Shown: in pieces, positions 1-10,924 of the stretch
How positions within the stretch are numbered: position 1 is the stretch's first letter
Layout of the letters: each line of letters starts with the position of its first letter
Assembly: GCF_001577835.2 (NCBI RefSeq)
Contig: NC_029531.1
Span: forward strand, 163,475 to 227,474
Length of the DNA stretch: 64,000 bases
Reading direction: 5' to 3'
Origin: Coturnix japonica
Lineage: Eukaryota > Chordata > Aves > Galliformes > Phasianidae
Made by a program: the position numbers and the translations under genes
Notes under the pieces: generated by a model
What the model was told of the DNA's origin: nothing
Seen by the model: only the letters and a program-made list of their open reading frames with translations
The model's database searches: none

Positions 1-29
1 CGGTCGCAAAGAGCACGGGTCCGGGCGGG

Positions 30-110
30 GAGGGCCAATGAGAAGCGGCGGGGCGGGGACGTGTCACTCGTTTCCAGGCAGAGTTGGGCGCAGCGAGGCT
101 CCCTCTGACA
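30..110 (-). promoter_or_regulatory. MHC class II (BLB) promoter of the gene beyond the left edge
   Basis: Read on the minus strand, this holds an X-box-like element (CCTGGAAACGAGTGACAC, about 62-77) followed by a Y box (CTCATTGG, 35-42). The order and spacing match the promoter in front of the BLB gene at 6755. X and Y boxes bind RFX/CREB and NF-Y and recruit CIITA at class II genes. The coding part should lie just left of base 1 and run leftward, so two BLB genes flank TAPBP and point outward. The promoter call is from sequence; the gene itself is inferred. Confidence 0.75.
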
Positions 111-339
111 CTCTGTCCCCTTCCCACCGCCCCACGGGGTCCCCACGGTCCTCGTCCCACCCGATGGTTCCTCTTTGATCCCAGCATGGCCATCCAGTGT
201 TCACCCCACTATGTGGCTGTGGTCACCCCCTGGTCACCCAATGGACTCACCATAGTCATGCCAGGGTCACCTCTTTGTCACCCTTTTCTCACAAATGACA
301 AATGGTGTCCCCAGGGGGTCTGTCTCCTCAACATCTTTA

Positions 340-735
340 TCAAAGACCAATGAAGATCACCAAAGACCACTGAAGATTAGCAAAGGCCACTGAAGACCTC
401 TGAAGACCACCAAAGACAATCAAAGATCACCAAAGATGGCCAAAGACCACCAAAGATCACCAAAGACCACCAAAGATCACCAAAGATCACCATAGATCAC
501 CAAAGACCACCAAAGATTACCAAAGATCACCAAAGATCTCCATAGATTGCCAAAGATCACCAAAGATCTCCATAGATTACCAAAGATCGCCAAAGACCAC
601 CAAAGATCACTGAAGGCCACTGAAGGCTTCTGAAGACCACCAAAGACCACCAAAGATGGCCAAAGACCACCAAAGATCACCAAAGGCCACCAAAGACCAC
701 TGAAGATCACAAAGACCCCCCCGAAGACCCCCCCA
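340..735. repeat. Minisatellite of CAAAGATCACC-type units
   Basis: About 400 bases of short imperfect units (CAAAGACCACCAAAGATCAC and variants, 10-11 bases each) lie between the left BLB promoter and TAPBP. They give long reading frames on both strands that are only repeat products. There are no spacers and no dyad repeats, so it is not a CRISPR-like array. Confidence 0.85.
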
Positions 736-1027
736 TGGAAGCACTGAAGGGTCAAATATGTGCTTTAATCTGATCTTTACGTCACCCATGGCTCTGGGGT
801 GGGTGATAGTGGCTGGTTTAGATCAGCATGTGGGGAAAACAGGGATATCCCACCCACGTCCCCTCTCCACCACCGTTTCTGAATGAGTTTCCCCTCTCCG
901 ACCCCCCCGACCCCCCATTTTTTAATGGTTTTCAGGGATTTATAATCAATATTGACGAAGTAACAGGGGAGGGGGCGGGAGGGAGGTGTGGCCACAGCGG
1001 AGCTGAAAGCGAAAGCAGTGGAGAACG

Positions 1028-4000
1028 ATGGCTGCGGGGCTGCGGCTGCTGCTAGCGGGTGAGACCCGACCCCCCCCCCGGACCCCCTCATATCCCACCC
1101 TTAAATTGCCCCCCCCATCCTCCGTGCTGAGCTTCTCCTCCACCCCCAGGGCTCTGCTGGTCCCAATTTAGGGTTAAAGACGCCGCTTCTTCTCCGCCCC
1201 CCCCCGCTCCGATTCGATGCGCTCTGCTGGATGGGGTGGGGCGCGGGGGTGCGCTGCCGGGGGGGGGCAATACCCGTCCCGCACTGCTGCGCTTTGGGGG
1301 GGACGCGGAGACCCCCCCCGAACCCGGTCCGGAGCCCGAAGTCACCTTCAATATCAGCGGTACGTGGGGTGCTGTGACCATCCTTTGTCCTCCCCCCCAC
1401 TCCCATGTCCCCATCTCCTTTACTTCCCATAATACTCCCATCGCCCCCCAAAATATCCCCTATGTCCCCATCATCCCAACGTTCCCAATGTCCCTATCGC
1501 TCCTCCATGTCCCCACGGTCCCTTATCATCCCCAAAATGGCACCAATGTCCCCCAAAATCCCCATTACCGCCCCCAAGATCCCCAAGAGTCCCATTACTC
1601 CCAATATTCCCATTACCCCCAAGCGTCCCTAATGCACCCCCTATATCCCCCAGAGACCCCATTAACCCCCAATAGCTCCCACACTATCCCCAGTGTCCCC
1701 ATTAACCCCAAAACGACCCCATTACGCCCCCCCCCCCCCCCCAGCCCCCCATCCCTTCATCCCTCTCACTCCTTTCTCCCCCCGCAGACCCCTGGGGAGC
1801 TCTGACCCCACTCGGGGTCCCCCCCCGGACACCCCCCAGCTGTGAATTGAACCCTACCAACCCCCAAACCGGCTCTGCCCCATGGAGCCGCCCTCTGCAC
1901 CCCGACGCCCGCAGCCCCCCAACCGCGGGGGGGCAGTGGTGGGTGGCGGCGGTGGGGACCCCCCAGTACGGTGCCACTGCGCTGCTGCAGGGGGGGACGA
2001 ACACAGAAGGAACCATCACTGCTGCCGGTAAGGGGGGGGGACGGGACTGGGGTATCCCTCCCTGGGTGTCCCCATGTCCCCTCAGCTCCCCATGTCCCCC
2101 AATGTCCCTATGCCCTGTGTCCCCTCACCTCCCCAAGTCCCCCAGTGTCCCCATGTCCCCTTACTTCCCCCATGTCCCCTCAATATCCCCTCCTGTCCCC
2201 ATGTCACCTCAGTGTCCCCATGTCCCCTCACCTCCCCACATCACCCAATGTCCCCATGCCCCCCAGTGTTCTCACGTCCCCTCCCATCCACATGTCCCCT
2301 CACGTCCCCATGTTCCCCCAGTATCCCTATATCCTGCTGGTGTCCCCATGTCCCCCTAGTGTCCCTATGTACCCCTAGTATCCCCATGTCCCCTCAGCTC
2401 CCCATGACTTCTCAGTGTCCCTATGTCCCCTCACCTTCCCATGTCCCCCCACTGCCCTCATGTCCCCCCATTGTCCCCATGCCCCCCCACCTCCCTGTGT
2501 CCCACCATTGTCCCCAATGTTCCCTCACCTCCCCATGTCCCCCATTGTCCCTATGTCCCCCCAGTTTCCCTGTGTCCCCCCAATGTCCCCATATCCCCTC
2601 AGCTCCCCATGTCCCACCATTGTCCCCATATCCCCGTAGTATCCCCATGTCCCCCTGGTATCCCCGTGTCCCCTCCTGTCCGCATGTCCCCCCAGTGTCC
2701 CTATGTCCCCCCATTGTCCCTATGTCCCCCTGGTATTTCCATGTCCCCTCATGTCCCCATGTCCCCTCACCTGCCCATGTCCCCCCAGTGTCCCCATGTC
2801 CTCTCACCTCCCTACATCACCCAATGTCCCCATGTCCCCCCAGTGTTCTCATCTCCATGTCCCCTCACCTTCCCATATCCACCAATGTCCTCATGTCCCC
2901 TCACTTCCCTGTGTCCCCTCAGTGTCCCTATGTCCCCTCACCTCCCCATGTCCCCCCAGTGTCCCTATGTCCCCTTGGTATCCCCATATCCCCTCACCTC
3001 CCCATGTCCCACCATTGTCCCCAATGTCCCCTCACCTCCCCGTGTCCCCACAGTGTCCCTGGCGGTGCTCACCCACACCCCGACCCTCCATGGCCATGCG
3101 GGGTCCCCCATCCATCTTCACTGCGCCTTCGCTGCCCCTCCATCCCCTTTTGTCCTCGAGTGGCGTCACCAAAGCAGGGGTGCAGGGCAGGTCCTGCTGG
3201 CCTATGACAGCACCAGCGCCCGTGCCCCCCGTGCCACCCCTGGGGCTGAACTGCTGCTGGGGACACGGGATGGGGACGGGGTGACAGCGGTGACACTGCG
3301 CCTGGCGAGACCATCACCGGGGGATGAGGGCACCTATATCTGCTCAGTGTTCCTGCCCCATGGGCACGCGCAGACGGTGCTGCAGCTCAGTGTCTTTGGT
3401 GAGTCCATGTGGGGCTGGTGGTGTTCCTATGGGGTGTGGGGTTGGGTGCTGTTTCTATGGGGTGTGTGTGAATGTGTGGTATTCATGTTGGTCATATAGG
3501 ACTTATGGGACCTGGTGGTATTCCTACGGGGGCTATAGGGTGGATGGGACTGGGTGGTATTCCTATGGGGGCTGTAGTGTGGATGGGACTGGGTGGTATT
3601 CCTATGGGGGCTGTAGGGTGGATGGGACTGGGTGGTATTCCTATAGGGGTTGTAGGGTGGATGGGACTGGGTGGTGGTATTCCTACGGGGGCTATAGGGT
3701 GGATGGGACTGAGTGGTATTCCTATGAGGGTTATAGGGTGGATGGGGCTGGGTGGTATTCCTATGGGGGCTGTAGGGTGGATGGGACCGGGTGGTATTCC
3801 TATGGGGCCTATAGGGTGGATGGGACCAGGTGGTATTTCTATGGGGGTTGTAGGGTGGATGGGATTGGGTGGTATTCCTATGGGGGCTATAGGGTGGATG
3901 GGACTGGGTGGTGTTCCTATGGGGGATGTGAGTCCTATAGTATGATATGATGATATATATAATATCCTATAGGATGATGATATGATATGATATGATATGA

Positions 4001-6209
4001 TATGATATGATATGATATGATGATATGATATGATATGATATATGGGATGATGATTCCCATAGGATGGGTTGGCATCACACCACAGTTCCCCTGTAGGTCC
4101 ATAGGCATGGATGAGCCCAATAGGATGGAGCCCTATGGGCTATATAGGACCAATGTCCCCCTATGTGTCTCCCAGCACCCCCCAAGGTGATACTGTCCCC
4201 AAAGAACCTGGTGGTGACCCCGGGGATGTCAGCAGAACTGCGGTGCCACGTGTCTGGCTTCTACCCCTTGGATGTGACCGTGACGTGGCAGCGCCGTGCA
4301 GAGAAGTCGAGGCCATCGCGATCAACAGGGGGCTCAGTGATGGACAGCTGGACTTCAAGTCATCGCCGGGCTGCTGATGGAACCTACAGCAGGACAGCAG
4401 CAGCACGGCTGGTCCCTGCACATCCCCAACACCATGGGGATGTCTACAGCTGCGTTGTCACCCACGGTGCATTGGACAAACCAATACGAGTCTCTGTCCG
4501 ACTCCTCTTGGCTGGTGAGGGGGGATGTGGGGATATGGGAGGTATTGGGATGGTGGGACTGTGGTTAGGAGGGTCTAAGGGACATTGGAATCATGGTTGG
4601 GGACACCAAGAGATACTGGTACCATGGTTAGGAGGGTCTAAGGGATATTGGGATAGTGGCTGGGGACACCAAGGGACACTAGAACTGAGGCTGGGGACAG
4701 CAAGAGACATTGGGACTGTGGTTAGGAGGGTCTAAGGGACACTGAGATCGTGGTTAGGGACACCAAGGGTCATTGGGATCATGGTTAGGAGGGTCTAAGG
4801 GACATTGGGATCGTGGTTGGGGACACCAAGGGACATTGGGATCATGGTTGGGGACACGAAGAGACACTGGGACTGTGGTTAGGAGGGTCTAAGGGACACT
4901 GAGATTGTGGCTGGGGACACCAAAAGGACTTGGGCACCATCATGGGTTTAGGAGGATCTAACGAACACTGGAAATGGAGGTTGGGGCACCAAGGGAACTG
5001 GACAAGTAGATTAGACGGGTCTGAGGCGACAATGAGATTCATGGCTGGGAACAACCAGCGGGACCACTGCGAACTGAAGGTTGAGGGGACACCAAGAGAT
5101 TACCGGGGACCGTGGGTTAGATGGGTCTACAGGGACATTGAGATCGTGGTTAGGCGACACCAAGAGGATCATTGGGATCATGGTTAGGATGCGGTCTAAG
5201 CGGACATTGGGATTCGTTGTTGGGGACACCAAGGGACACTGGAGCTGCAGGTTGGGCGGGCAACGACCGGAAGAGATTACGCGCGAGTACCGTGGACGTT
5301 AGATCGTCTAAGGACATTGAGATCGGTGTGGTTTTAGGGGGACACCAAGGGTTCGATATCGGGATCATGGTTAGGAGGGTCTAAGGCGACACTTAGGGAA
5401 TCGTGGTTGCGGGACACAAGGGACACTGGAACTGAGGATATGGTGGACCACCAAGGGATACTGGACCATGGTTAGGAGGGTCATGGGGACATTGGGATTG
5501 TGGCTGGGACACTGGAACTGAGGTTGGGGACACCAAGAGATACTGTGACCTTGGTTAGGAGGGTCATGGGGACATTGGGATCATGGCTGGGGACACCAAG
5601 GGACACTGGAACTGAGGTTGGGGACACCAAGGGACACTGGGACAGTGGTTAGGAGGGTCATGGGGACATCAGGAGGATGGCTTGGGACGACCAGAGATAA
5701 TGGATTTGGGTTGGGGACACCAAAGGACCCCAGCCCCAGGGTTGGAGACCGAACCCAAGGTGGTGCCTCTCTGCTTAGGGCAGTCATTGTCCCCACAGGC
5801 ACTGAGGGGCCGCACCTGGAGGACATCACAGGACTCTTCTTGGTGGCTTTTATCCTCTGTGGCCTCATCCGTTGGCTCTACCCGAAAGGTGAGGGCTGTT
5901 CCCAGCTCCCAGTGCCCCCACATACTCACACCCCAATATCCCAATGGCCCTATGACCCCATGAACAACGTCACTATGTCCTAGTATCTTAATGATGCTGT
6001 GTCCCCATGTCCCCACATCCCCATCCACTCACTCTTTCTCTCCCCTCAGCTGCACGACCCGAAGAGGAAACCAAGGTAACATCCCCCCCAAGAAACCCCA
6101 AATACCCCCAAAAACCCCAAATACCCCCCCAAAACACCTCCAAGCACCCCAAAACTCACCATTCTCATCCCACCCTCCAACCCTCCGTGTCTTGCAGAAA
6201 TCACAGTGA
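1028..6209 (+). CDS. TAPBP: Tapasin (TAP-binding protein), 8 exons
   Basis: Tapasin bridges TAP and class I heavy chains in the ER and edits peptide loading. Exons by GT-AG sites and phase: 1028-1058, 1150-1359, 1788-2027, 3054-3398, 4176-4514, 5799-5888, 6050-6075, 6198-6209. They sum to 1293 bases, 430 residues, the length of chicken tapasin. Exon 1 and the start of exon 2 give the signal peptide (MAAGLRLLLAGLCW). Exons 2-3 give the N-terminal luminal domain. Exon 4 is the Ig-V-like domain (ending GTYICSVFLPHG). Exon 5 is the Ig-C1 domain (CHVSGFYPLDVTVTW, then YSCVVTH). Exon 6 is the membrane segment (GLFLVAFILCGLIRWLYPK). The tail ends KSQ, with a di-lysine-like element. No frame breaks were seen. 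Its position between two BLB genes matches the chicken locus, where tapasin lies close to the class I genes it serves. Confidence 0.97.
2040..3050. repeat. C-rich minisatellite filling TAPBP intron 3
   Basis: Almost the whole intron is built of CCCCATGTCCCC(T/C)CA-type units of about 12-20 bases. It gives Pro/Ser/His-rich frames on plus and Gly-rich frames on minus. These are repeat products, not proteins: TAPBP exons 3 and 4 join across the intron with the right phase. Confidence 0.9.
3480..3930. repeat. Minisatellite in TAPBP intron 4
   Basis: About 10 copies of a roughly 39-base unit (GGGTGGATGGGACTGGGTGG followed by TATTCCTATGGGGGCTGTA-like sequence) lie in tandem. The copies differ at a few sites. 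They precede an ATATG microsatellite in the same intron. Confidence 0.9.
3944..4052. repeat. Microsatellite (GATAT)n in TAPBP intron 4
   Basis: A run of ATGATATGATATG units, partly perfect pentanucleotides, directly follows the 39-base minisatellite. It is a likely length-variable marker inside the MHC. Confidence 0.9.
4540..5690. repeat. Minisatellite in TAPBP intron 5
   Basis: Over 1.1 kb of imperfect units alternate the motifs GGTTAGGAGGGTCTAAGGGA, CATTGGGATCATGGTTGGGG and ACACCAAGGGACACTGG. Units drift in the middle (about 5000-5450) and are cleaner at both ends. It is non-coding; exons 5 and 6 splice across it. Confidence 0.9.
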
Positions 6210-6244
6210 CCTCCACTCCAGCTCTCAGCACCTCAGCTCCAGAT

Positions 6245-6250
6245 AATAAA
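6245..6250 (+). terminator. TAPBP polyadenylation signal
   Basis: AATAAA lies 36 bases after the TAPBP stop codon, which implies a very short 3' untranslated region. Confidence 0.8.
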
Positions 6251-6419
6251 GGGGTTTTCACCCCAAAGTTCTCTCTAGTCTCCATGTGTCCACACAAACC
6301 AGACTGGGGGGGGGGGGAAGGGAGGGAACTGGGAGCAAACTGGGAGCAATGGGAGGAAGTCTTGGGTTGGTGAGGTAGCTGAGTGGTGCTGGGGACAACT
6401 GGGTGACACTGGGATTAGA

Positions 6420-6720
6420 TTGGGCTGACAAAAAGGGGGAGTATGGGATGAGAATGGGGTCAGAAAGTGGCATCGTTACGGTGAGACTATTGAATGACCA
6501 CGGCCATATAGTGGTGAACAATGAATGACCGTGGTGATATCGAGGGGGGACCATAGGGTGGGACGAGGGCCGTGGAAACCCCCGTGGGGCGGTGGGATGG
6601 GGGCAGAGTGTTAGGGAGCCCCGCTGCGCCCAGCTCTGCCTGGAGACGGGTGACGCCTCCCACCACCGTCGCCCCTCATTGGGCCTCACCGCCCGGCCCC
6701 GGGGTCTCTGCTGGAGCGTG
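6420..6720. repeat. Inverted repeat arm: BLB upstream region
   Basis: The reverse complement of this stretch matches the first 300 or so bases of the window: class II promoter, GGCGCAGCG(A/G)GGCTCCCT, CCACCGCCCCACGGGG, then ATGTGGCTGTGGTCA-like sequence. The two BLB genes were therefore copied together with about 300 bases of upstream DNA in opposite orientation, with TAPBP between the arms. Confidence 0.85.
6600..6705 (+). promoter_or_regulatory. MHC class II promoter (X and Y boxes) of BLB
   Basis: An X box with overlapping X2 site (CCTGGAGACGGGTGACG, about 6637-6653) is followed about 20 bases on by a Y box (CTCATTGG, about 6676-6683). The ATG of BLB is 70 bases further on. This is the conserved class II enhanceosome layout bound by RFX, CREB and NF-Y and driven by CIITA. 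A possible S/W element lies in the bases just upstream. There is no clear TATA box. Confidence 0.85.
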
Positions 6721-6754
6721 ATGCCGGGTCCCCCATCGTCGGGCGGCAGCAGCC

Positions 6755-7975
6755 ATGGGGAGCGGGCGCGTCCCGGCGGCGGTGGCCGTGCTGGTGGCAC
6801 TGCTGGCGCTGGGAGCCCGGTCTGCCTACGGAACGCGGCCCTCGGGTGAGCTTGGGGGGCAGCGGGGAAGGGGAGGGGGTGGGGGGTCTGGCTGAGGGCG
6901 GCTGTGAGCCCTGACCGTGCCGTCTGCCCGCAGCGTTCTTCCAGTGGAGGGTACAATTGAGTGCCACTTCCTCAATGGCACCCAGCGGGTGAGATATGTA
7001 GACAGGCACATCTATAACCGGCAGCAGTTAATGCACTTCGACAGCGACGTGGGGAAATATGTGGCCGATTCACCGCTGGGGGAGCTGCAAGCTGAGCACT
7101 TCAACAGCGACACCGAGTATCTGGAGTACAAACGGGGACAGGTGGACAGGTATTGCCGGCTTAACTACGGGGCGCTTGAGCCCGTAACGGCGCAGAGGAG
7201 CGGTGAGTGCGGCGGGGCACAGCGCGGACGGACGGGCAGGCGCCGCGCTGTGGCGGTCGGTCCGCAGCGCTCCCGCCGTGCCCCGCAGTGCAGCCCAAGG
7301 TGAGGGTCTCGGCGCTGCAGTCGGGCTCCCTGGGCGAAAGCGACCGGCTGGCGTGCTACGTGACGGGCTTCTACCCGCCGGAGATCGAGGTGAAGTGGTT
7401 CCAGAACGGGAGGGAGGAGACGGAGCGCGTGGTGTCCACGGACGTGATGCAGAACGGGGACTGGACGTACCAGGTGCTGGTGGTGCTGGAGACCGTCCCG
7501 CGGCGCGGGGACAGCTACGAGTGCCGGGTGGAGCACGCCAGCCTGCCGCAAGGCATCAGCCAGCCCTGGGGTAAGGCCCGAGCCGGGGATGAGGAAGGGG
7601 AGAAGGAAGGGGGGAAGGGCGGAGCGTCGTCCCCCGGCGCTGAGCCCCCGCCTTGGTCCCCGCAGAGCCGCCGTCGGACGCGGGCAGGAGCAAAATGCTG
7701 ACGGGCGTGGGGGGCTTCGTGCTGGGGCTCGTCTTCCTGGCGCTGGGGCTCTTCATGTTCCTGCGCAGTCAGAAAGGTGAGCGCTGGGGAGCGGGGCTGA
7801 GTCTATGGGAGGGGGGTTACGACCGCTCTGACCTCGTCTCGCTGTGTTTCAGGGCAACCCGTGGCCACCGCTCCAGGTAACATCCCATTCCTTTTCCCGT
7901 TCCTTTTCCTCTTCCTATTCCCGGCCCCGAGCTGGGCTCAGCTCTGCCCGTCTCCCCGCAGGGATGCTGAATTAG
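6755..7975 (+). CDS. BLB: MHC class II beta chain, 6 exons, one base short in exon 2
   Basis: The class II beta chain pairs with the alpha chain to present peptides to CD4 T cells. Exons: 6755-6845 (signal peptide, MGSGRVPAAVAVLVALLALG), 6934-7202 (beta-1), 7289-7570 (beta-2, 282 bases, CYVTGFYPPEIEVKWF and YECRVEHAS), 7666-7776 (connecting peptide and membrane), 7853-7876, 7962-7975 (tail ending GMLN). The beta-1 exon reads ECHFLNGTQRVRYVDR, YNRQQLMHFDSDVGKYVAD and VDRYCRLNYG. The exons sum to 791 bases, one short of 264 codons. The missing base lies near 6944-6950, where related genes have FFxC with the first beta-1 cysteine. This may be an assembly error, a true null allele, or be spliced around through a cryptic site. 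By position next to B-lec it corresponds to chicken BLB1. Confidence 0.9.
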
Positions 7976-8800
7976 CTGCTGCTCCGCCGAGCCGCTCCAC
8001 CGACACCCCCCGCACTCCCGGCCGCGGCTCTCCCTCGTGTTGCCCCCCCACGCTTCCCCCGTGCCGCCGCAACGCCCGCTCCGTGCCCTCCCCAAGAAGA
8101 AGCCGCTCCGACGCTGTCCCGTTGTCTGCACATCCATGGGGACCTTCTGTTGTGCGACGGCAGGGGAAGGAAGTGGGCGGTCTGTGCTCTTCTATTCCGT
8201 TCAGTCCCAGAAGGTGGTTTGGGTCCTTTCACCTAATATGCTCTTTTATTGCATCAAATGGGCAGAAGGAATTGGTCTGCTGTACACGTAGGAGTGGAGG
8301 AGAGCACCGAAGAAGCGTTTCCCATGAGCAAACAGCATTGCTTTGTTCCGCGCAGCCCCATAGGCGGCACTGTGGGACTTGGGCTGGAGGAGCGCATTGC
8401 CCTCCCGTTGCTTCCGAGAGCAGCTGAAAGCGGAGCTCTGTGCCTTGGTTTCTTCCTTCTTGCACGGCGTTTTGGGGTCCGGGAGCAGCTCAGGTGCTGA
8501 TGCAGAAGTTCTTGCTCGGGTTTTGCAAGGCGGGTTTGGTTCAAACCCAATTCCTGCGCTGGCTGCAGTGGGAGGAGCTGAGCCCGGCCTCCCCCAGGTA
8601 TGCACAGGGACCATCGCCTTGCACCTGGAACCTGGATGGATGGACAGACAGACACACACAGACAGAGCTCAGGTGGTGGGGAATAGCAGTGGTGAAACTA
8701 AACAGAATGTGATTAAGTCAATGGGAATCTCTTTTTCCTGCCCCACTTCTGCTGCTGAATGAACTTGTATGACTCCAAGTGGTGCAAAGCGCCTTCCCCA
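7976..8800. other. BLB 3' flank, converging on B-lec
   Basis: I see no gene here. BLB (plus) and the B-lec-like gene (minus) run toward each other. A reverse-strand AATAAA at 8245-8250 could end B-lec transcripts. No AATAAA was seen close behind BLB. Confidence 0.5.
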
Positions 8801-8804
8801 CATC

Positions 8805-10070
8805 TCACCACATAAAGCAGCACCAGAAATGCTCCCGAGGCTCAGAAATGGACATTTCATGTCTGGAAAAGCTGCAGCTTCCAAGACAAGGATGGGAACT
8901 CACGGGTGAGATGAAGGAGAGCGGTTCAGCCATTGCCATGGATGCTCTTGGCCTTCCCGTGTGAGGCCAACCCAGTGTGGGGAGCTGCCTATGTGTCTCA
9001 TTGCGAAGCTCTGCAAAGAGAGGAGAGGGAACAGGTCATGGGATGCTTTGGGATGTTCCATTGCCTGCAGAACCCTTTCAACCAATGATCTCAGTGCTTG
9101 AAATGGCCCAATCCATTACTGAAGCTCATCATCGTTAAGGCAGAGTGGCTGCTTGATAGTTCTATTGCCTTTTCCTTTTGAATTTGGAGCAGTGGACCAA
9201 CCTACCCTCAAGGCAACCACCATCCACCTCCTCAGCCTGAAACCAGAAAGGAAATACTGACAGAGCAGCCAAGAAGCCCGCAGGAGGAGAAGATCCATTG
9301 GTGGCTCTTTTGTGTCCCCCTCACCAAGTCCTCAGCGCTGTCCAACACAGCCAAGGAAGCACCGAGAGCAGAGCAGTTGTTGTGGCTGGAAGTCCAATTG
9401 CTTTCATCCTCTGAGAAGCGGTAGCACTTTCCTCTGAATCCAATCCAGTCGAAGGGACACTGAGCACAGGGCTGGGGATGGGGCTGGAATGCCTGCACTG
9501 CCATGGACAGAGCCAAAGGGATGAGAAATGGCAGGAGCTGCACCTTCCAAACTGCTGCCAGTGTAGATTTCCAGCCTAAAAGTGCCCTCAGGTGGAGTTA
9601 TCAGTTGTTAATGGGTGAGAAAAGATTTCTTTTGGTCCTGCAGACCTCTGGGCTTGGTGAGATTCGTGCCAGCATCTCTTTCTTCATGGACAACCAGCAA
9701 AGACACGGCCCATTTTATCCTCATAAATAGTCCAGTTTTGGTCAACGCCAGATGCAAAGAAGCCCCAGAGAAGGGGTTGGTCTTCTGGAGGAAGGTTTTC
9801 CTGCCCACTGTGATGCCCTACACTTATAGGGCACAGCTCCTTGGCCATGGTTGTAGGGGCACAGATAATCCTACATAGGGCACAGCCCTGTGGTTGTGTA
9901 TCCTGAGGTCACAGATCCCAAGGTGGGATGCACACAATGACCCCAAATGGTTTTCTCTGCTCTTTGGAACCCTCAGCACTCACCTGCAAAGGCAACAGCA
10001 GTGATGAGCAGCACCGTGAACAGAGCTGCCAACGTGAGCTGGATGGTAACGCATGGCCTATGGCTGGGAC
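8805..10070 (-). CDS. B-lec-like type II C-type lectin-like receptor (first exon not found)
   Basis: Exons in transcription order: 10070-9984 (membrane exon, 87 bases, VTIQLTLAALFTVLLITAV), 9497-9325 (first lectin exon, CAQCPFDWIGFRGKCYRFS, then NWTSSHNNCSALGASLAVLD), 9010-8904 (second lectin exon, HWVGLTREGQEHPWQWLN). Phases run 1-1, 1-0, 0-2, as in the neighbouring B-NK gene. The HWVGL and WQW motifs and the ExNWT stretch fit the CLEC2D/B-lec family, ligands of NKR-P1 receptors. A weak last exon (8862-8805) is in phase and ends at a stop, but lacks the usual C...WIC end of the fold. The cytoplasmic first exon was not located. The gene may be a pseudogene or have a divergent last exon. The position between BLB and B-NK, in opposite orientation to B-NK, matches chicken B-lec. 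Confidence 0.7.
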
Positions 10071-10139
10071 CTATGGGAGAAGAGACCTCCAATGGGTCAA
10101 CAACGCAGCCCAGGTTTGAGCAGCAGGCCCCCAAAATGC

Positions 10140-10250
10140 CTTTTTTCCCCCAAATAATGACTCAGGGTGGGTTAATTATAATTAATGATGACGAAACCAT
10201 CATATAATTGAATAAATAAGAAGTAATTAATGACTATAATATAAACAAAT
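10140..10250. other. AT-rich stretch
   Basis: A run rich in TAATTA/AATAAT-like sequence (about 10171-10250) lies upstream of the B-lec membrane exon. No gene is seen in 10071-10860. Confidence 0.5.
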
Positions 10251-10924
10251 AGGTGTGTTCAAGGCATGGTTATGCTGTTACCTTCCCTCCTGCTCTGTTC
10301 TGTTCCCCCAAAGTTGGGATATTCCCTCATTTCTTACATTGTGGTTCTTCCACTTCACCTGCAAAGCAAAACTTGCCCCCATCAGCAGCACCCCACAAGC
10401 AGAGACCCATGAAGGATCCATTTCTGGGTGCTAAAACTCATTGCAGAGACTGAAAAGAAACGCAATTCCTGCCTCTGTGGTTATGATTGTCATGTAGAAG
10501 ACAACAAGGAGAAGTCCCATCATTGCCAGAGATAGGCAATAAGAGAGGACTGAATATAAAGGCAGTTTAATATATGGGTAAAAAACTCCCCATGGCCCTC
10601 CCCCCATAAATAAACAACAAGAACAGCTACATCAGCGCCTGTCTATGGGGAAAATCAGAGCTTTCCCACCCCCACCCCCCAAGCAATCACATCACCTCCC
10701 ATTCCCACTCATTATTATCAACTGCAGTTAAACGCCACCCTCCCCTTGCAATGGGATTATCCCCCTTGACTCAAAGCCAGGCTCAAGCAAGAAGATAGAA
10801 CCCCAAAACCTCCCTGCTGACCCCAACCTGTTGCCTGTGTCCATCTGATGCTGAATGTAAAAAGAAATGTTCATCAAATGGGCTTTTTCAGTGGGGGATT
10901 TCCACGTGGATGCTGCAGGGCAGA

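Noticed and set aside
340-735. Regular short repeats that could suggest a CRISPR-like array
   Set aside because: The units are contiguous, without spacers, and drift gradually. The genome is a bird's. It is a minisatellite.
2040-3050. Long Pro/Ser-rich reading frames on plus (up to about 370 codons) and Gly-rich ones on minus
   Set aside because: They are products of the C-rich intron repeat. TAPBP exons join across them with correct phase and a 430-residue total.
3470-3950. Gly/Tyr/Trp-rich frames of 150-210 codons in TAPBP intron 4
   Set aside because: They follow the 39-base minisatellite unit exactly and have no independent coding signs.
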